The notes beneath the pieces are model-generated. The model did not search any database, had not been told where the DNA came from, and was given only the letters and a program-made list of their open reading frames with translations. This document shows, piece after piece, positions 1 to 5,044 of a stretch of DNA of 5,044 bases. Made by a program: the position numbers and the translations under genes. Positions within the stretch are counted from its first letter, which is position 1. The number at the start of each line of letters is the position of its first letter. The DNA comes from Actinomycetes bacterium (GTDB lineage: Bacteria > Actinomycetota > Aquicultoria > CAJVYJ01 > JAUVQD01): positions 1-5,044 of the forward strand of contig JAUWIO010000085.1 in NCBI GenBank assembly GCA_030605305.1. The letters run 5' to 3'.

Positions 1-323
1 AGCTCGAGACTTTTCAGTCGAATCTCGTGGGCGAGATAGGCCTGCGCTTTCAGCCCGCCGGGGGCCCGATAGATACGGTCATCAACAATCCGGGTGGGTT
101 CCGTCATATCGCTATTGGGATCCGGGATGCTCTGGCAGCGTTCGACGCGCCGGTCATCGAGGTCCATCTCTCAAATATTCACGCTCGTGAAGAGTGGCGC
201 TCTCATTCGGTGGTGGCCGATATCGCTGTCGGACAGATAAGCGGCTTCGGGCCCCAAAGCTATGTTTTGGCGCTCGAAGCCGCTGCAAACCTTGACCGGT
301 CGTCCGGTCAGGAAGGGCTGTAA
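1..323 (+). CDS. aroQ: Type II 3-dehydroquinate dehydratase, C-terminal part (5' truncated by window edge)
   Basis: Cytosolic enzyme of the shikimate pathway that dehydrates 3-dehydroquinate to 3-dehydroshikimate. The reading frame is open from base 3 to the TAA at 321-323, giving 106 residues of a family usually about 145 long, so roughly the first 40 residues, including the catalytic Tyr loop, lie outside the window. The visible part starts in the conserved FQSN-(x)2-GE segment. It continues with NNPGGFRHIAIGIRDAL (second Asn and His correspond to the catalytic pair, residues 29 and 35 of the fragment), then EVHLSNIHAREEWRSHS (substrate-binding His55, Arg62, Arg66) and the VGQISGFGPQSY-LALEA end typical of the family. 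A GTG at 27 could be called as a start by software, but the homology upstream shows the gene continues across the edge. The family consensus A-Y-T-H reads G-F-R-H here; Gly at the first position also occurs in the mycobacterial enzyme. The next gene begins within about 10 bases, which suggests cotranscription. Confidence 0.95.
   Translation, partial: LETFQSNLVGEIGLRFQPAGGPIDTVINNPGGFRHIAIGIRDALAAFDAPVIEVHLSNIHAREEWRSHSVVADIAVGQISGFGPQSYVLALEAAANLDRSSGQEGL
310..317 (+). promoter_or_regulatory. Probable ribosome binding site for the GTG start of the Xaa-Pro peptidase
   Basis: AGGAAGGG lies inside the last codons of aroQ. It is 13 bases before the GTG at 331, longer than ideal, so initiation may depend partly on ribosomes finishing aroQ at 323 (translational coupling). 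It supports a start near 331 over the ATG at 262. Confidence 0.45.
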
Positions 324-330
324 GCCGGCG

Positions 331-1413
331 GTGGCCCGAGACCTAAGGCTGGCGGCCCTACGCGAGCTGTTAACAGAAGATATCCCATCTCTGATAGTCA
401 CCGCCCCGGCCAATATCCGTTATTTGCTTGACGCGCCGGCCCTGTTTGATCCCGGATTTTCAGGCCCGCTATTTGTGACGACCGCGCAGGTTTGGCTCCT
501 GGTCGATAGCCGCTATACGGCCCAGGCCCGCTCGGCCGGGCTGGCGGTCGAGGTGGTCGAATGGCGTGAGTCACCCTGGAAATCTCTCCAGAAGATCCTT
601 AAAGAAAAGGTCGTCAAACGCTGTGGCTTCGAATCCACCCACATGACTATGGCCCAGTACCACCAGGTCAAGAAGTCATTGGAAGTCGAGTTAGCGGCCG
701 CCCCCGGACTAGTGGAGGGGTTGCGGCAGATCAAAGACCCGGTCGAGATAGACGCGCTGGCGAAGGCGGCCCGATTGGGAGACGAAGTCTTTCTGAAGGT
801 GGTTGAGACCCTCAAGCCGGGGCGGACCGAAAGAGACGTGGCCGCCGATATCGACTATTGGCTGAGGCGGGCCGGCGCCGATGCCTCGAGCTTCGAGACC
901 ATTGTCGCGAGCGGTCCTAATTCCGCTTATCCGCATGCGCGGGCCGGTGAGCGTCGCCTTGCGGTCGGTGACTTCGTCAAACTCGACTTCGGCGGTGTCT
1001 TCGGCGGTTATCACGCCGATATGACTCGGACCGTGGTCCTCGGGCAGGCCAGCCCCGAGCAGCAAGAACTGTATAACGAGGTCGCCCAGGGCCAGGCGCG
1101 GGCCCTGGCCGGTCTGGCGCCTGGTGTGACCGGGCGCGATGCCGATGCGCTCGCCCGCGGCTACTTCGAGTCTATTGGCAAAGGCGCTTATTTCGGCCAT
1201 AATCTTGGCCATGGCGTCGGCCTTGAGGTTCACGAATTGCCGACCCTGGGGACGAAGTCGGAAACTCTCCTAGAGGCCGGAATGGTCTTTACGGTCGAGC
1301 CCGGTCTCTATGTCCCTGATTTCGGCGGAGTTCGGATCGAGGACATGGTCGTGATGTGCGAACATGGCATCCAGGTTTTGACCGAGAGTACAAAAGAACT
1401 GCTTGAAATATGA
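331..1413 (+). CDS. M24 family Xaa-Pro peptidase (aminopeptidase P / prolidase type)
   Basis: Predicted cytosolic dinuclear-metal peptidase cleaving Xaa-Pro bonds, 360 residues, the usual length for the small YqhT/PepQ-like members found beside efp. An N-terminal creatinase-like domain (about 1-130, with APANIRYLL and LLVDSRYT) precedes the pita-bread catalytic domain. All five metal ligands are visible: Asp219 (KLDFGG), Asp230 (ADMTRT), His294 (LGHGVGLEVHE), Glu323 (FTVEPGLY) and Glu337 (GVRIEDMV). His202, His290 and His301 match the other active-site histidines of E. coli PepP by spacing. The frame is open back to an ATG at 262 inside aroQ, but family alignment favours the GTG at 331: the following VARDLRLAALRELL resembles the usual N-terminus, and the extra 23 residues look like out-of-frame aroQ. 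The functional split between aminopeptidase P and prolidase cannot be made from sequence alone. Placement between aroQ and efp is conserved in many Gram-positive-type bacteria; a link to proline-rich proteins is only suggestive. Confidence 0.93.
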   Translation: MARDLRLAALRELLTEDIPSLIVTAPANIRYLLDAPALFDPGFSGPLFVTTAQVWLLVDSRYTAQARSAGLAVEVVEWRESPWKSLQKILKEKVVKRCGFESTHMTMAQYHQVKKSLEVELAAAPGLVEGLRQIKDPVEIDALAKAARLGDEVFLKVVETLKPGRTERDVAADIDYWLRRAGADASSFETIVASGPNSAYPHARAGERRLAVGDFVKLDFGGVFGGYHADMTRTVVLGQASPEQQELYNEVAQGQARALAGLAPGVTGRDADALARGYFESIGKGAYFGHNLGHGVGLEVHELPTLGTKSETLLEAGMVFTVEPGLYVPDFGGVRIEDMVVMCEHGIQVLTESTKELLEI

Positions 1414-1427
1414 GCATGGAGGACTAG

Positions 1428-1988
1428 ATGCAGGTATCAACGAATCAATTCAAGAACGGTATGGCCATAGAACTAGATAGCCAACTCTTCTTTATAGTCG
1501 ATTTCCAACACGTAAAACCAGGCAAGGGCGGCGCGTTCGTGCGCACGAAGCTTAAGAACGTCAGGACGGGCGCTGTGCTTGACAGGCCTTTTCGCGCGGG
1601 TGAGAAGTTCGAACAGGCCCATTTGGAGCATAAGAAGATGCAGTTCTTGTATAAAGACGATACCGGTTGCCACTTCATGGATAACAGCACTTACGATCAA
1701 TTGACGCTCACGCCGGAACAGCTCGGAGATGTCATGAAGTACGTCAAGGACAATACCGACGTAGATGTTCTGACCCATGACGATATCCCGCTGGGCGTCG
1801 AGGCGCCGTTCTTCGTCGAACTCGAGGTCACCGAGACCGACCCCGGCCTCAAGGGCGATACGGCTACCGGCGGAACCAAGCCTGCGATCCTGGAGACCGG
1901 TGCGGTCGTGCAGGTCCCGCTATTTGTCAATATCGGAGACAACCTGAAGATCGACACTCGCACCGATACTTATATCACCAGGGTCTGA
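1428..1988 (+). CDS. efp: Translation elongation factor P
   Basis: EF-P binds between the ribosomal P and E sites and promotes peptide bond formation at consecutive prolines. The 186-residue length is standard for the three-domain protein. Domain I (about 1-64) has NQFKNGMAIELD and the loop VKPGKGGAFVRTKLKNVRTG, with Lys33 at the tip where the post-translational modification is placed in many bacteria. Domain II (about 65-127) has MQFLYKDDTGCHFMDNSTYDQ. Domain III (about 128-186) carries the EF-P C-terminal signature region, with ETGAVVQVPLFVNIGD and IDTRTDTYITRV. The ATG is preceded by GGAGG at 1418-1422 with a 5-base gap, a strong and unambiguous start 14 bases after the peptidase stop. No epmA/epmB/epmC, earP or ymfI-like modification gene is in this window, so the modification state is unknown. 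A lysine tip excludes the arginine-rhamnose type. Confidence 0.98.
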   Translation: MQVSTNQFKNGMAIELDSQLFFIVDFQHVKPGKGGAFVRTKLKNVRTGAVLDRPFRAGEKFEQAHLEHKKMQFLYKDDTGCHFMDNSTYDQLTLTPEQLGDVMKYVKDNTDVDVLTHDDIPLGVEAPFFVELEVTETDPGLKGDTATGGTKPAILETGAVVQVPLFVNIGDNLKIDTRTDTYITRV

Positions 1989-2023
1989 GGGCCGCCCCGC
2001 TACCGTGATGCGCGGTTCTCGAG

Positions 2024-2029
2024 TATAAT
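2024..2029 (+). promoter_or_regulatory. Candidate sigma-70 -10 box (TATAAT) for the carboxylase genes
   Basis: A perfect TATAAT stands in the only sizeable intergenic gap, 68 bases before the ATG at 2097. With usual spacing, transcription would start near 2036. No convincing -35 box is found 16-18 bases upstream (the region around 2001-2006 reads TACCGT) and there is no extended -10 TG, so the promoter may be weak or activator-dependent. The call rests on one hexamer and its position. Confidence 0.45.
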
Positions 2030-2037
2030 GTGCTCTC

Positions 2038-2053
2038 GGACCCCCTGGGGTCC
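2038..2053 (+). repeat. Perfect short inverted repeat (hairpin/palindrome) at the presumed transcript 5' end
   Basis: GGACCCC and GGGGTCC are exact reverse complements separated by CT. As RNA this would fold as a 6-bp stem GGACCC/GGGTCC with a CCTG tetraloop. It begins about nine bases after TATAAT, so it would sit at the very 5' end of the carboxylase mRNA. The following bases (ATTGTTGACG) are not a T-run, so it is a poor intrinsic terminator for efp. It could instead protect the mRNA end or act as a DNA operator overlapping +1; neither is shown. Confidence 0.5.
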
Positions 2054-2096
2054 ATTGTTGACGTGACCGTTAAACATCATTGATTTGGACAGTGCC

Positions 2097-3944
2097 ATGA
2101 AAGAGAAACCTATAAAGATATGTGATACGACGCTGCGGGACGCCCATCAGTCTTTGTGGGCCACGCGGATGTTGCTTGAAGACATGATCCCGATCATCGG
2201 CAAGCTCGACGATATCGGTTTTTGGGCCCTGGAAGTCTGGGGAGGGGCCACCTTCGATTCGTGTCTTCGGTTCCTTGACGAAGACCCCTGGGAGCGGTTG
2301 CGGGTCATTAAGTCGCGCGCTCGTAAAACCCCGCTTTCCATGCTCTTGCGCGGGCAAAACATCGTTGGATACAAGCACTATCCCGACGATATCGTCAGGC
2401 GGTTCGTGGCCGCCGCCGCCGAGAACGGCATCGATGTCTTCCGCATCTTCGACGCGTTGAACGATACTCGTAATGTTAAGACAGCCATCGACGCCGTCAA
2501 GGAAGTCGGCAAGCATGCCCAGGGCGCGGTCGTCTACACGATCAGCCCCGTCCACACTTTGGAGCATTATGTGGAGACGGCCATGGAGATGGTGGAGATG
2601 GGGATCGATTCGATCTGCATCAAGGACATGGCGGCCTTGCTTTCTCCCTATCGGACACACAAGCTGGTTGAGAGATTGAAAAAAGAGGTCGATATCCCCA
2701 TCCAGCTCCATTGTCACTATATCGGGGGTATGGCCCCGATGAACTACCTCAAAGCCATCGAGGCCGGAGTAGACATTATCGACACCGCCACAGTCCCGTT
2801 GGCGTTTGGCAACTCGCAACCGGCGACCGAGATGATCGTCGGGGCCTTCAAAGACAGTCCGTACGACTCAAAGCTGGAGCTAGAGAAGCTTTACGAGATC
2901 GCGGAGTACTTCGAGGAGGTCCGCCTACGCCGGGGCTATAGCCGCGGCGTCACTTCGATCGAGCATATGAAAGTCTTTAGCCACCAGGTCCCCGGGGGAA
3001 TGATCTCGAACTTGGTCAGCCAGCTCAAGGAGCAAAAAGCGGAAGATCGCTTAAAGTATGTCCTGGAGGAGATCCCGAAGGTGCGGGCCGAGGTCGGTTA
3101 CCCGCCGCTGGTGACGCCTCTATCGCAGATAGTCGGCACTCAGGCGGTCCTTAACGTCCTCACGGGCAAGCGTTGGGCTGTTGTCCCCGATGAGATGAAG
3201 AAATATGTCCGCGGCTACTACGGTCGGGCGCCGGGTCCGATGGCGCCTTTTGTCGAGGAGCAGCTCTTAGGTGACGAAAAACGCCTGGAAGGACGACCCG
3301 CGGACATGCTGACCGAGACCTGGGACGATTATGTTAAAGGCCTGGGCGGATTGGCCAGGAACGACGAAGATGTGCTGTCATATGCTCTGTTTCCCGTGGA
3401 GACAGTCAATTATTTGTCCGCGCACGTGGCGGGCGTTGAGAACGCGGTCTTCATGACGGCGGCTGAGATAGGTGCTATTAAGGAGGACGGCTACATGGAT
3501 GTGGCGCAGATACGGGAATTGATCAAGACCGTCGAGGACAGCGACGTGTCGGAAGTGCAGATAGAGGAAGGCCCACTGAAGATCACAATCCGCAAGGGCG
3601 CGGTGAGCGTGCAGACCAATGAAGCTCCCGGCGAGAGCGCGTCGACCGAGACGGTCCCGCAAGAGGCCGGGAGCGCCAAGGATGAGAGTTATCCGGACCA
3701 TTGGAAAGCCGTAAAAGCGCCGATGGTCGGCACTTTCTATCGCTCGCCGGCCCCGGGCGCTGAACCATTCGTCGAGGAAGGTTCTGACTTTATTGCCGGT
3801 CAGACACTGTGCATCCTCGAGGCTATGAAGTTGATGAACGAGATCACCGCTGAAGACAAGGGAGTCGTCAAAAAGATCTTGATCGACGACGGCAACCCGG
3901 TTGAATTCAGCGAGGTCCTTTTTCTCTACGAGCCGGCCACCTAG
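2097..3944 (+). CDS. oadA-accB: Pyruvate/oxaloacetate carboxyltransferase (OadA/PycB type) fused to AccB-type biotin carboxyl carrier protein
   Basis: Biotin-dependent carboxyltransferase of 615 residues that should move CO2 between carboxybiotin and a 2-oxoacid such as pyruvate/oxaloacetate. Residues about 1-290 form the TIM-barrel domain: [10 protein letters not shown] (metal ligand Asp15), [27 protein letters not shown] (Lys176, the carbamylated-lysine position) and LHCH (metal ligands His205, His207). Residues about 291-435 form the conserved PYC/OADA region ([27 protein letters not shown]). After ALFP (430-433) the usual OadA tail is replaced by a whole AccB: N-terminal segment [18 protein letters not shown] (467-484), an acidic Ala/Ser/Glu linker (about 500-535), then the biotinyl domain [18 protein letters not shown] with the ACC-type thumb and biotinyl Lys578 in LEAMKLM. 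ATG 2097 is preferred over an in-frame TTG at 2085 because [19 protein letters not shown] matches family N-termini. Its Shine-Dalgarno is weak (GGAC at 2087-2090). No membrane OadB/OadG partner is seen and accC follows directly, which favours a soluble two-subunit carboxylase over the sodium pump. Confidence 0.9.
   Translation: MKEKPIKICDTTLRDAHQSLWATRMLLEDMIPIIGKLDDIGFWALEVWGGATFDSCLRFLDEDPWERLRVIKSRARKTPLSMLLRGQNIVGYKHYPDDIVRRFVAAAAENGIDVFRIFDALNDTRNVKTAIDAVKEVGKHAQGAVVYTISPVHTLEHYVETAMEMVEMGIDSICIKDMAALLSPYRTHKLVERLKKEVDIPIQLHCHYIGGMAPMNYLKAIEAGVDIIDTATVPLAFGNSQPATEMIVGAFKDSPYDSKLELEKLYEIAEYFEEVRLRRGYSRGVTSIEHMKVFSHQVPGGMISNLVSQLKEQKAEDRLKYVLEEIPKVRAEVGYPPLVTPLSQIVGTQAVLNVLTGKRWAVVPDEMKKYVRGYYGRAPGPMAPFVEEQLLGDEKRLEGRPADMLTETWDDYVKGLGGLARNDEDVLSYALFPVETVNYLSAHVAGVENAVFMTAAEIGAIKEDGYMDVAQIRELIKTVEDSDVSEVQIEEGPLKITIRKGAVSVQTNEAPGESASTETVPQEAGSAKDESYPDHWKAVKAPMVGTFYRSPAPGAEPFVEEGSDFIAGQTLCILEAMKLMNEITAEDKGVVKKILIDDGNPVEFSEVLFLYEPAT
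3479..3486 (+). promoter_or_regulatory. Perfect internal Shine-Dalgarno before the nested AccB start
   Basis: TAAGGAGG matches the 16S rRNA anti-Shine-Dalgarno over eight consecutive bases, with an 8-base spacer to ATG 3495. It lies inside the fusion reading frame, read as Ile-Lys-Glu-Asp-Gly-Tyr before Met467. It is the strongest ribosome binding site seen in the window, yet it is internal to a gene. Confidence 0.7.
3495..3944 (+). CDS. accB: Possible nested in-frame gene: free AccB (BCCP of acetyl-CoA carboxylase)
   Basis: This shares frame and stop with the fusion gene and would encode residues 467-615 as a free 149-residue biotin carboxyl carrier protein, close to the 156 of E. coli AccB. 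Its ATG sits exactly where stand-alone AccB proteins begin: [20 protein letters not shown] corresponds to the E. coli start [20 protein letters not shown]. It has the N-terminal segment, a flexible linker, the thumb (SPAPGAEPF) and the biotinylation motif EAMKLM (lysine 112 of this product). Translation initiation is supported by TAAGGAGG eight bases upstream, far stronger than the site of the long form. A free BCCP followed by AccC is the normal acetyl-CoA carboxylase accB-accC pair for malonyl-CoA synthesis. The sequence shows the signal and the homology boundary; that the short protein is made is inference. The signal could also be a relic of a former separate gene. Confidence 0.5.
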   Translation: MDVAQIRELIKTVEDSDVSEVQIEEGPLKITIRKGAVSVQTNEAPGESASTETVPQEAGSAKDESYPDHWKAVKAPMVGTFYRSPAPGAEPFVEEGSDFIAGQTLCILEAMKLMNEITAEDKGVVKKILIDDGNPVEFSEVLFLYEPAT

Positions 3945-3950
3945 GGCCGC

Positions 3951-3955
3951 GAGGG
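3951..3955 (+). promoter_or_regulatory. Ribosome binding site supporting the TTG start of accC
   Basis: GAGGG lies in the 20-base gap after the fusion stop (TAG 3942-3944), nine bases before TTG 3965. No ATG or GTG near this point fits the family N-terminus, so this site decides the TTG start. Confidence 0.6.
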
Positions 3956-3964
3956 TTAGTCTCC

Positions 3965-5044
3965 TTGTTCAAGAAGATACTTATAGCTAATAGGGGCGAG
4001 ATAGCCCTGCGGGTCATTCGGGCCTGCCGGGAGCTCGGAGTCAAGTCGGTCGCCGTCTATTCTGAAGCCGATGCCGATTCGTTGCCGACGAAACTGGCCG
4101 ACGAATCTGTCTGCATCGGTCCGGCGCCGGCCGCTAAGAGTTATTTGAGCGTTCCAAATATAATATCGGCGGCCGAGATATCCGGGGCGGAAGCTATCCA
4201 TCCCGGCTATGGTTTCTTGGCGGAGAATGCCAAGTTCGCCGAGGCTTGCGAGTCCTGTGACATCAAGTTCATCGGCCCTAAGTCTGAGGCGATCAGGATG
4301 ATGGGAGACAAGTCGGTTGCCAAGCAGCGGATGCGCGAACTAGGCGTGCCCGTCATCCCCGGCTCAGATGGTCCGGTCACCAGTGAGTCCGAGGCGCTGG
4401 CAATAGCCGAAGAGTATGGTTATCCCGTCATGGTCAAGGCATCGGCGGGCGGCGGCGGCCGGGGCATGCGCATGGCTCGCAACGCCGACGAGTTGGCGGT
4501 GGCGCTCAAGACGGCCAGCGGTGAGGCCGAGGCCGCTTTCGGCGATGCGACCGTTTATCTGGAAAAGGTCATCTTGAATCCTCGCCACGTCGAGGTCCAG
4601 ATCTTGGGCGATACGCATGGCAACGTGGTCCACTTAGGTGAACGCGACTGCTCCATCCAGCGCCGCCATCAGAAGCTGATAGAAGAGTCGCCCTCTCCGG
4701 CTGTCGATGACGAACTCCGCAAGATGTTGGGCGAAACCGCGGTCAGCGCCGCGGCGGGAGTCGATTACCACGGGGCCGGCACGATCGAGTTTCTCCTCGA
4801 TGAGAACGGCGGTTTCTATTTTATGGAGATGAACACGCGCCTCCAGGTGGAGCATCCGGTCACCGAGATGATCACGGGCAGAGACTTAGTCAAAGATCAG
4901 ATACGTATCGCTGCCGGGGAGCCGTTAGGCTACGGCCAGGAAGATATTGCTTTCTCGGGGCACGCTATCGAGTTCCGGGTCAATGCCGAAGATCCGCATA
5001 ATGACTTTATTCCGGCCGGCGGCCCGGTGACGCTCTTTAATCCA
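3965..5044 (+). CDS. accC: Biotin carboxylase subunit (AccC), 3' truncated by window edge
   Basis: ATP-grasp enzyme that carboxylates the biotin of BCCP using ATP and bicarbonate, the first half-reaction of acetyl-CoA carboxylase and also of two-subunit pyruvate carboxylase (PycA). The 360 codons present compare with about 445-450 for the family, so about 90 C-terminal residues lie beyond the window. The N-terminus [20 protein letters not shown] is diagnostic; the only suitable start is TTG 3965, since initiator Met then aligns with E. coli AccC. Visible functional residues are Lys116 (GDK), Lys158 (MVKAS), the Gly loop 162-165 (AGGGGRGM), His208 (PRHVEVQ), Lys237 (RRHQKLIEE), Glu275 (GTIEF), Glu288 and Asn290 ([12 protein letters not shown], with Arg292, Gln294, Glu296) and Arg338 (EFRVNAED). 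These keep E. coli numbering within one residue, so the enzyme looks fully active. It follows the BCCP-encoding gene by 20 bases, so it is presumably cotranscribed and charges that biotin. AccC and PycA cannot be separated reliably by sequence; it may serve both. Confidence 0.96.
   Translation, partial: MFKKILIANRGEIALRVIRACRELGVKSVAVYSEADADSLPTKLADESVCIGPAPAAKSYLSVPNIISAAEISGAEAIHPGYGFLAENAKFAEACESCDIKFIGPKSEAIRMMGDKSVAKQRMRELGVPVIPGSDGPVTSESEALAIAEEYGYPVMVKASAGGGGRGMRMARNADELAVALKTASGEAEAAFGDATVYLEKVILNPRHVEVQILGDTHGNVVHLGERDCSIQRRHQKLIEESPSPAVDDELRKMLGETAVSAAAGVDYHGAGTIEFLLDENGGFYFMEMNTRLQVEHPVTEMITGRDLVKDQIRIAAGEPLGYGQEDIAFSGHAIEFRVNAEDPHNDFIPAGGPVTLFNP

Noticed and set aside
262..330. 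N-terminal extension of the Xaa-Pro peptidase from ATG 262.
   Set aside because: These 23 codons overlap the 3' end of aroQ in another frame and do not resemble peptidase N-termini; GTG 331 fits the family length.
709..1233. Open frame of 174 codons on the minus strand.
   Set aside because: It is antisense to the Xaa-Pro peptidase, whose catalytic motifs span this stretch; no family resemblance or separate start signal was seen.
2038..2053. Intrinsic terminator after efp.
   Set aside because: The stem is only 6-7 bp and is followed by ATTGTTGACG, not a T-run; TATAAT just upstream suggests an initiation rather than termination region.
2054..2077. BirA-like operator: TTGTTGAC ... GTTAAACA just upstream of the biotin-dependent carboxylase gene.
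   Set aside because: The arms match only partly as inverted repeats (about 5 of 8), and they are 6 bases apart, while the known BirA box (TTGTTAAC / GTTAACAA type) has a gap of about 14-16. The attraction comes mostly from the neighbouring genes.
2058..2086. Second promoter with TTGACG (2058-2063) as the -35 box.
   Set aside because: At 16-18 bases downstream no hexamer resembles TATAAT (TGATTT and neighbours match at two positions), and a start there would leave almost no leader before ATG 2097.
2070..2819. Long open frame of 249 codons on the minus strand.
   Set aside because: It lies antisense to the conserved carboxyltransferase coding region. The translation is rich in His/Asp/Val without recognisable motifs, the typical mirror of a GC-rich gene.

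Overview
The window holds five consecutive same-strand genes in a housekeeping-type cluster, with moderately high GC by eye. The order is aroQ (3' end), an Xaa-Pro peptidase gene, efp, a carboxyltransferase-BCCP fusion gene, and accC (5' part). The aroQ-peptidase-efp block followed by accB/accC is a neighbourhood known from Firmicutes and deep-branching Actinobacteriota. I therefore infer a bacterium of one of those groups or a relative, probably anaerobic given the OadA/PycB-type carboxyltransferase. No marker here fixes the phylum.

Bases 1-1988 hold three tightly packed genes. AroQ makes 3-dehydroshikimate in the shikimate pathway. The M24 peptidase has all five metal ligands and probably starts at a GTG eight bases after aroQ ends. 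EF-P (186 aa, Lys33 at the loop tip) rescues ribosomes stalled on polyproline. These are probably cotranscribed. The gap at 1989-2096 is the only sizeable intergenic region. It carries a perfect TATAAT and, just downstream, a short perfect inverted repeat with no following T-run. I read it as a promoter with a 5'-end hairpin or operator for the carboxylase genes.

Bases 2097-5044 encode biotin-dependent carboxylation. The 615-residue protein joins an OadA/PycB-type carboxyltransferase (about residues 1-435) to a complete AccB-type biotin carboxyl carrier protein (residues 467-615), including the AccB N-terminal segment and the ACC-type thumb. The AccB part begins at an in-frame ATG preceded by an eight-base perfect Shine-Dalgarno sequence at optimal spacing, whereas the full-length start has only a weak one. 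One locus may therefore make both a carboxyltransferase-BCCP fusion and a free 149-residue BCCP. The adjacent accC would supply the biotin carboxylase to both, possibly linking oxaloacetate formation with fatty-acid synthesis. The alternatives are a recent gene fusion that kept its old ribosome binding site, or a sequencing indel. This nested arrangement is the most interesting item in the window.
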